Positions 60,256 through 64,000 of a DNA stretch of 64,000 bases are shown one piece after another. Every line of letters begins with the position of its first letter. Position 1 is the stretch's first letter. The notes beneath the pieces were generated by a model. That model worked only from the letters and a program-made list of their open reading frames with translations, was not told the DNA's origin and searched no databases. Source of the DNA: Hoeflea sp. (GTDB lineage Bacteria; Pseudomonadota; Alphaproteobacteria; Rhizobiales; Rhizobiaceae); contig NZ_JAUXOD010000137.1 in NCBI RefSeq assembly GCF_030682515.1, positions 1-64,000 of the forward strand, given 5' to 3'. Both the position numbers and the translations under genes were made by a program.

Positions 60256-61836
60256 ATGGCAAGCATGACCCACTCCGCCTTCACCCCCAAGCCTCAGGAT
60301 CCGGCGCTTGACCAGATCATCAAGCTCGCCATCATGGCAGTCGGCGGCCAGGGCGGCGGCGTGCTCACCAACTGGGTCGAGGACTGCGCCCGTTCCAACG
60401 GCTACGCCGTGCAGGCCACCTCCGTGGCCGGCGTCGCCCAGCGCACCGGCGCCACGATCTACTACATGGAAATGGCGCCCCTGCGGGATCGCGCGCCGGT
60501 GTTCTCGCTGCTGCCGGCGGCGGGCGATGTCGACATCCTGGTGGCGGCCGAGATGATGGAGGCCGGACGCGCCATCATGCGCGGCTTCGTCACCCCCGAC
60601 CGCACCACGCTGATCGCCTCCTCCCACCGGGCGCTGGCGGTGTCCGAAAAGATGGTCCCCGGAGATGGCATCGCCGATTCCCAGGAAGTCATCGCGGCCG
60701 CCGAAATCGCCGCCCGGCGCTTCATCGCCTTCGACATGGAGAAGATGGCGATCGATGCCGGCTCGATGATCTCGGCAAGCCTGTTCGGCGCGCTCGCCGG
60801 CTCCGGCGCGCTGCCCTTCGACCGGTCGAGTTTCGAGGCCGCCATCAAGGCCTCGGGGCGCGGCGTCGAGGCAAGCCTCAGGGCCTTTGCCGCGGGCTTC
60901 GAGGCCGCGGCCAACGGCACGGTCGAAACGCCGCGCTCAGGGCGGATCAAAACCGTGGCCGGCGCGCCCTCGGGCCCCAAACCGCTTGTCGACCGCTGGA
61001 ATGCCCTTGCCGCGCGCGCGACGGCCCTGCCCGACCCCGTGCGCGACATGGCGCTCACAGGCTTGCGCGCGGTGGTCGATTTCCAGGACCTTGACTACGG
61101 CCGCGACTACCTCGACCGGGTCGAAAAGGTGCTGGCGGAAGACGATCCGGCCAAGGGCCATGAACTGACGCTCGAGGCCGCCAAATACATCGCCAAGGCG
61201 ATGGCCTATGACGATGTCTTCCGCGTGGCCGACCTCAAGACCCGCGGCAGCCGCTTTGCCCGCGTGCGCGGCGAGATTGCCCCGGCCAAGGGCGCGCAGA
61301 TGAAACTCACCGAATTCATGCACCCGCGCGCCGAAGAGGTGGTCGGCATGATGCCAGCGCGTCTCGGCCGCAGGCTTTCGGCGAGCGAACGCGCCATGCG
61401 GCTGATCGACCGGCTGGTCAACAAGGGCCGCCGGTTGCGCACCGACCGGCTTTTGCCTTTCGCCCAGCTCTACGTGCTGGGCGGCCTGCGCAAGTATCGG
61501 CGCGGCACGCTACGCCATGCCATCGAGACGCAGCATCTGGAAGACTGGCTTGCCCAGGCGCTTGCCTATCGCCGGATCGACTACGCGCTGGGCGTCGAAA
61601 CCCTGCGCAACCGCCGCCTGGTCAAGGGCTACTCCGATACCCATGCGCGCGGCCTGTCCAAGTTCGACCGCGTGATGGACGGCGTGGCGCTTCTGGCCGG
61701 CCGCGACGACGCCGCCCACTGGTGCCGGCTGTTGCGCGAGGCGGCGCTTGCCGACGAGAAGGGCGAGCAGCTGGAAGGCGCGCTCAAGACCGTCCGCTCC
61801 TTTGCGAGCCAGGCCGAGACAGCCCTTCCGAACTGA
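60256..61836 (+). CDS. Indolepyruvate oxidoreductase beta-type protein with long C-terminal extension (IorB/DUF6537-like)
   Basis: IKLAIMAVGGQGGGVLTNWVEDCARSNGYAVQATSVAGVAQRTGATIYYMEMAP; 526 aa, far longer than a stand-alone IorB domain. Confidence 0.9.
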   Translation: MASMTHSAFTPKPQDPALDQIIKLAIMAVGGQGGGVLTNWVEDCARSNGYAVQATSVAGVAQRTGATIYYMEMAPLRDRAPVFSLLPAAGDVDILVAAEMMEAGRAIMRGFVTPDRTTLIASSHRALAVSEKMVPGDGIADSQEVIAAAEIAARRFIAFDMEKMAIDAGSMISASLFGALAGSGALPFDRSSFEAAIKASGRGVEASLRAFAAGFEAAANGTVETPRSGRIKTVAGAPSGPKPLVDRWNALAARATALPDPVRDMALTGLRAVVDFQDLDYGRDYLDRVEKVLAEDDPAKGHELTLEAAKYIAKAMAYDDVFRVADLKTRGSRFARVRGEIAPAKGAQMKLTEFMHPRAEEVVGMMPARLGRRLSASERAMRLIDRLVNKGRRLRTDRLLPFAQLYVLGGLRKYRRGTLRHAIETQHLEDWLAQALAYRRIDYALGVETLRNRRLVKGYSDTHARGLSKFDRVMDGVALLAGRDDAAHWCRLLREAALADEKGEQLEGALKTVRSFASQAETALPN

Positions 61837-61954
61837 GATCTCCGTCCTGAAATGGTCGTGATCTGAACAGGCGTGCCCCGGCATCCGTGGTAGGGAACGG
61901 TCCTTCGGCGGGTTTGCCGTCTGTGACATCATGATTTTGGAGAAGAGATCCTGC

Positions 61955-62869
61955 ATGAGCCGCAAATTGCCCCCGCTGAACTGGCTTCGCGCCTTCGAGG
62001 CGTCGGCCAGGAGCCAGAGCTTCACCCAGGCCGCCGCCGAGCTCAACCTGACCCAGGCGGCGGTTTCCAAACAGGTCAAGCTACTGGAGCACTACCTGAG
62101 CGAACAGCTGTTCATCCGCAACCCGCGTAGCCTCGAGCTGACCAAGACCGGCGAGGCCTATCTGCCGAAGGTCCGCGATTGCTTTGACCGGCTTGCCGCG
62201 GGAACGAATGAAGTATTCGGCCGCCGTCGCAGCGAGATGCTGACGATCCGCTGCATGGTCGGATTTTCGATCAACTGGCTGGCGCCCCGCCTGCCCCGCT
62301 TCATGGCGCGCCATCCTGGAGTGGCTATAAGGATCATTTCCAGCGTCTGGGGCGATGAATTCGACAAGGAGAATTTCGATTTCGACATCCGCTACGGCGC
62401 CGGCAGATGGCCGGGCCTGACCGCGCAGCGCCTGACCTGGGAAACGATCACGCCGGTCTGCAGCCCCGCGCTCCTGCACGGCGAGAACGCCATTCGCAAA
62501 CCCGAGGACCTGGTGAACCACGCGCTCCTGCACGTGCTCGGCTACGAGGAAGGCTGGGGGCTCTGGCTCAGGGCCGCCGGGGTCAGCGCCGACGTCGACC
62601 GGGGTCGCGGCCTGCACTTCGACACCTCGCTGATTGCCTTCGAGGTGGCCGCCAAGGGCGGAGGCATCGCGCTCGGCCGCTCGTCCATGACCGGCGAGGA
62701 CATTGCGTCTGGCCGCCTTGTCATGCCATTCGATCTGTCGGTGCCGAACGATGAAGCCTTCCACCTGATCACGCCGCCCGCGGACGACGTCCATCCCGAT
62801 GCGCGGCACTTCCGCGATTGGCTGCTCGAGGAATCCGACCTTGCATTCGGGGCTCTCCGGCATACATAG
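61955..62869 (+). CDS. LysR family transcriptional regulator (GcvA-like)
   Basis: LPPLNWLRAFEASARSQSFTQAAAELNLTQAAVSKQVKLLEHYLSEQLFIRNPRSLELTKTGEAYL. Confidence 0.95.
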   Translation: MSRKLPPLNWLRAFEASARSQSFTQAAAELNLTQAAVSKQVKLLEHYLSEQLFIRNPRSLELTKTGEAYLPKVRDCFDRLAAGTNEVFGRRRSEMLTIRCMVGFSINWLAPRLPRFMARHPGVAIRIISSVWGDEFDKENFDFDIRYGAGRWPGLTAQRLTWETITPVCSPALLHGENAIRKPEDLVNHALLHVLGYEEGWGLWLRAAGVSADVDRGRGLHFDTSLIAFEVAAKGGGIALGRSSMTGEDIASGRLVMPFDLSVPNDEAFHLITPPADDVHPDARHFRDWLLEESDLAFGALRHT

Positions 62870-62943
62870 ACGGATCTAGCGAGGACGACCTCCCCATATG
62901 GGACGAACAGCCGGGACGGCCCGGCATCTATCTGGGGACCTCC

Positions 62944-63378
62944 ATGCGAGACACCAAAGACAGAATCCGCCACGCGCTGAGCTTTGAAATCATTGCGCTT
63001 GCCCTTGTCACGCCGCTCGGCGCCTGGGCTTTCGACATGCCCGCCGGCCATGTCGGCGTTGTCGCCGTGGTCGGCGCCACGATCGCCACCGGCTGGAACT
63101 ATCTCTACAATCTGATCTTCGACCATGCCATGCTGAGGATCGCCGGGCATGTCCGCAAAACGATTCCGCTCCGGATCCTCCATGCGTGCCTTTTCGAAGG
63201 CGGACTGCTTGTGATCCTGCTGCCGTTCATCGCCTGGTATCTCGGCGTGAGCCTCGTCGAGGCTTTCGTGATGGACCTGGCCTTTGCGGCCTTCTACCTG
63301 GTCTACGCCTTCGTCTTCAACTGGGCCTACGACCTGGTCTTTCCCGTGCCGGAAGCGCCGGCTGCCCAGACCCGGTAG
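62944..63378 (+). CDS. PACE efflux transporter family protein (bacterial transmembrane pair)
   Basis: TKDRIRHALSFEIIALALVTPLGAW, VGATIATGWNYLYNLIFDHAM, RILHACLFEGGLLVILLPFIAWYLGVSLVEAFVMDLAFAAFYLVYAFVFNWAYDLVFP. Confidence 0.92.
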   Translation: MRDTKDRIRHALSFEIIALALVTPLGAWAFDMPAGHVGVVAVVGATIATGWNYLYNLIFDHAMLRIAGHVRKTIPLRILHACLFEGGLLVILLPFIAWYLGVSLVEAFVMDLAFAAFYLVYAFVFNWAYDLVFPVPEAPAAQTR

Positions 63379-63400
63379 CCCTTCGCTGGAGTTAGAAAGC

Positions 63401-63432
63401 GGAAAGGCCGCGGATCGCTCCGCGGCCTTTCC
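63401..63432. terminator. Perfect 14-bp hairpin between convergent genes
   Basis: GGAAAGGCCGCGGA-TCGC-TCCGCGGCCTTTCC; short T-tracts on both strands. Confidence 0.75.
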
Positions 63433-63452
63433 TGTTCCGGTCAATCCTCAGA

Positions 63453-64000
63453 TCAGGCGAACCACCAGCGCTCGGGGATCTTGTTGCCGTCGCTCTGCCA
63501 GTTGGCGGCAACCTTCTCGTCATGCACAAGGTTCTTGGTGTGGGCATGGATGAAGTTGGCCCACATGCCGACAACGGCGCCGCCGTCGTCCTGGAGCAGC
63601 CGCTGGGCTTCCCAGTACTGGTCCTTGCGCTTGCCTTCGTCGGTTTCGGACCGCGCCATAACCACCAGCTCGTTGAACTTGGTGGCGGCTTCGCCGTCCT
63701 TCCAGGCGGTGTCGTTCCATTCGGTGTCGTTGGTGTAGGCCGAGGAATACATCCAGTCCTGGGTCGGACGACCGCCCCAGTAGCAGGCCGACCAGGCCTT
63801 CTTGTTCCATACGTTCGACCAGTAGCCGTCGCTGGGCTCGCGCACGATCTCGATGTCGATGCCGACTTCCTTGGCCGAAGCCGCGATCAGCTGGGCTGCG
63901 TCCATGGCGCCGGCGAAGGCGGCATCGGAAGCCGAAAGCTGGATGGTGCCGGAATGACCCGACTTCTTGTAGTGCTCGGCCGCCTTTTCGGGGTTGAACT
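63453..64000 (-). CDS. Family 5 (dipeptide-type) ABC transporter substrate-binding protein, C-terminal part (runs off window)
   Basis: IDIEIVREPSDGYWSNVWNKKAWSACYWGGRPTQDWMYSSAYTNDTEWNDTAW; frame stays open from 63905 to 64000 (FNPEKAAEHYKKSGHSGTIQLSASDAAFAGAMDAAQ). Confidence 0.88.
   Translation of the reverse strand, partial: FNPEKAAEHYKKSGHSGTIQLSASDAAFAGAMDAAQLIAASAKEVGIDIEIVREPSDGYWSNVWNKKAWSACYWGGRPTQDWMYSSAYTNDTEWNDTAWKDGEAATKFNELVVMARSETDEGKRKDQYWEAQRLLQDDGGAVVGMWANFIHAHTKNLVHDEKVAANWQSDGNKIPERWWFA

Noticed and set aside
58117-60627. 836-aa minus-strand ORF covering iorA
   Set aside because: Shadow ORF of a high-GC coding region; iorA on the plus strand has convincing TPP and Fe-S motifs.

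Overview
This is a GC-rich bacterial chromosomal window, alphaproteobacterial in flavour (probably Hyphomicrobiales, inferred from gene content only). It opens inside the 3' end of an IS481-type transposase. The first ~23 kb is mostly housekeeping or accessory: EEP phosphatase, cardiolipin synthase, enolase-superfamily enzyme, penicillin acylase, HIBADH-type reductase, AlkD, Lrp, UDG, GST, thermonuclease, sensor kinase, cobT/cobS, retropepsin-like protease, a six-module DUF1217 protein, TauE/SafE, extensin-like protein and dusA. From ~23.7 kb onward it becomes a large aromatic-catabolism region: (i) hmgA-MBL-FAD monooxygenase-DUF2783; (ii) a liv-type ABC transporter and a VOC/bicupin protein; (iii) a tryptophan -> kynurenine -> anthranilate -> 2-aminobenzoyl-CoA operon (kynA, kynU, RidA, CoA ligase, acyl-CoA dehydrogenase, enoyl-CoA hydratase, MarR, SDR, bifunctional aminobenzoyl/salicylyl-CoA monooxygenase-reductase); (iv) a divergent block with a kynureninase-like PLP enzyme, a Dpp/Opp-type ABC importer, two phytoene-desaturase-like oxidoreductases, a KynB-like cyclase, MarR, an exported VOC protein, IorA/IorB-type oxidoreductase and LysR. 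Block (iv) is the best candidate for an undescribed system. I also report a decayed 145-bp direct duplication of the penicillin-acylase 3' end flanking the enolase-superfamily gene, several operator-like palindromes, and a short plus-strand ORF with its own terminator. All family names come from reading motifs in the translations; no searches were run. Repeat identities were counted by hand.
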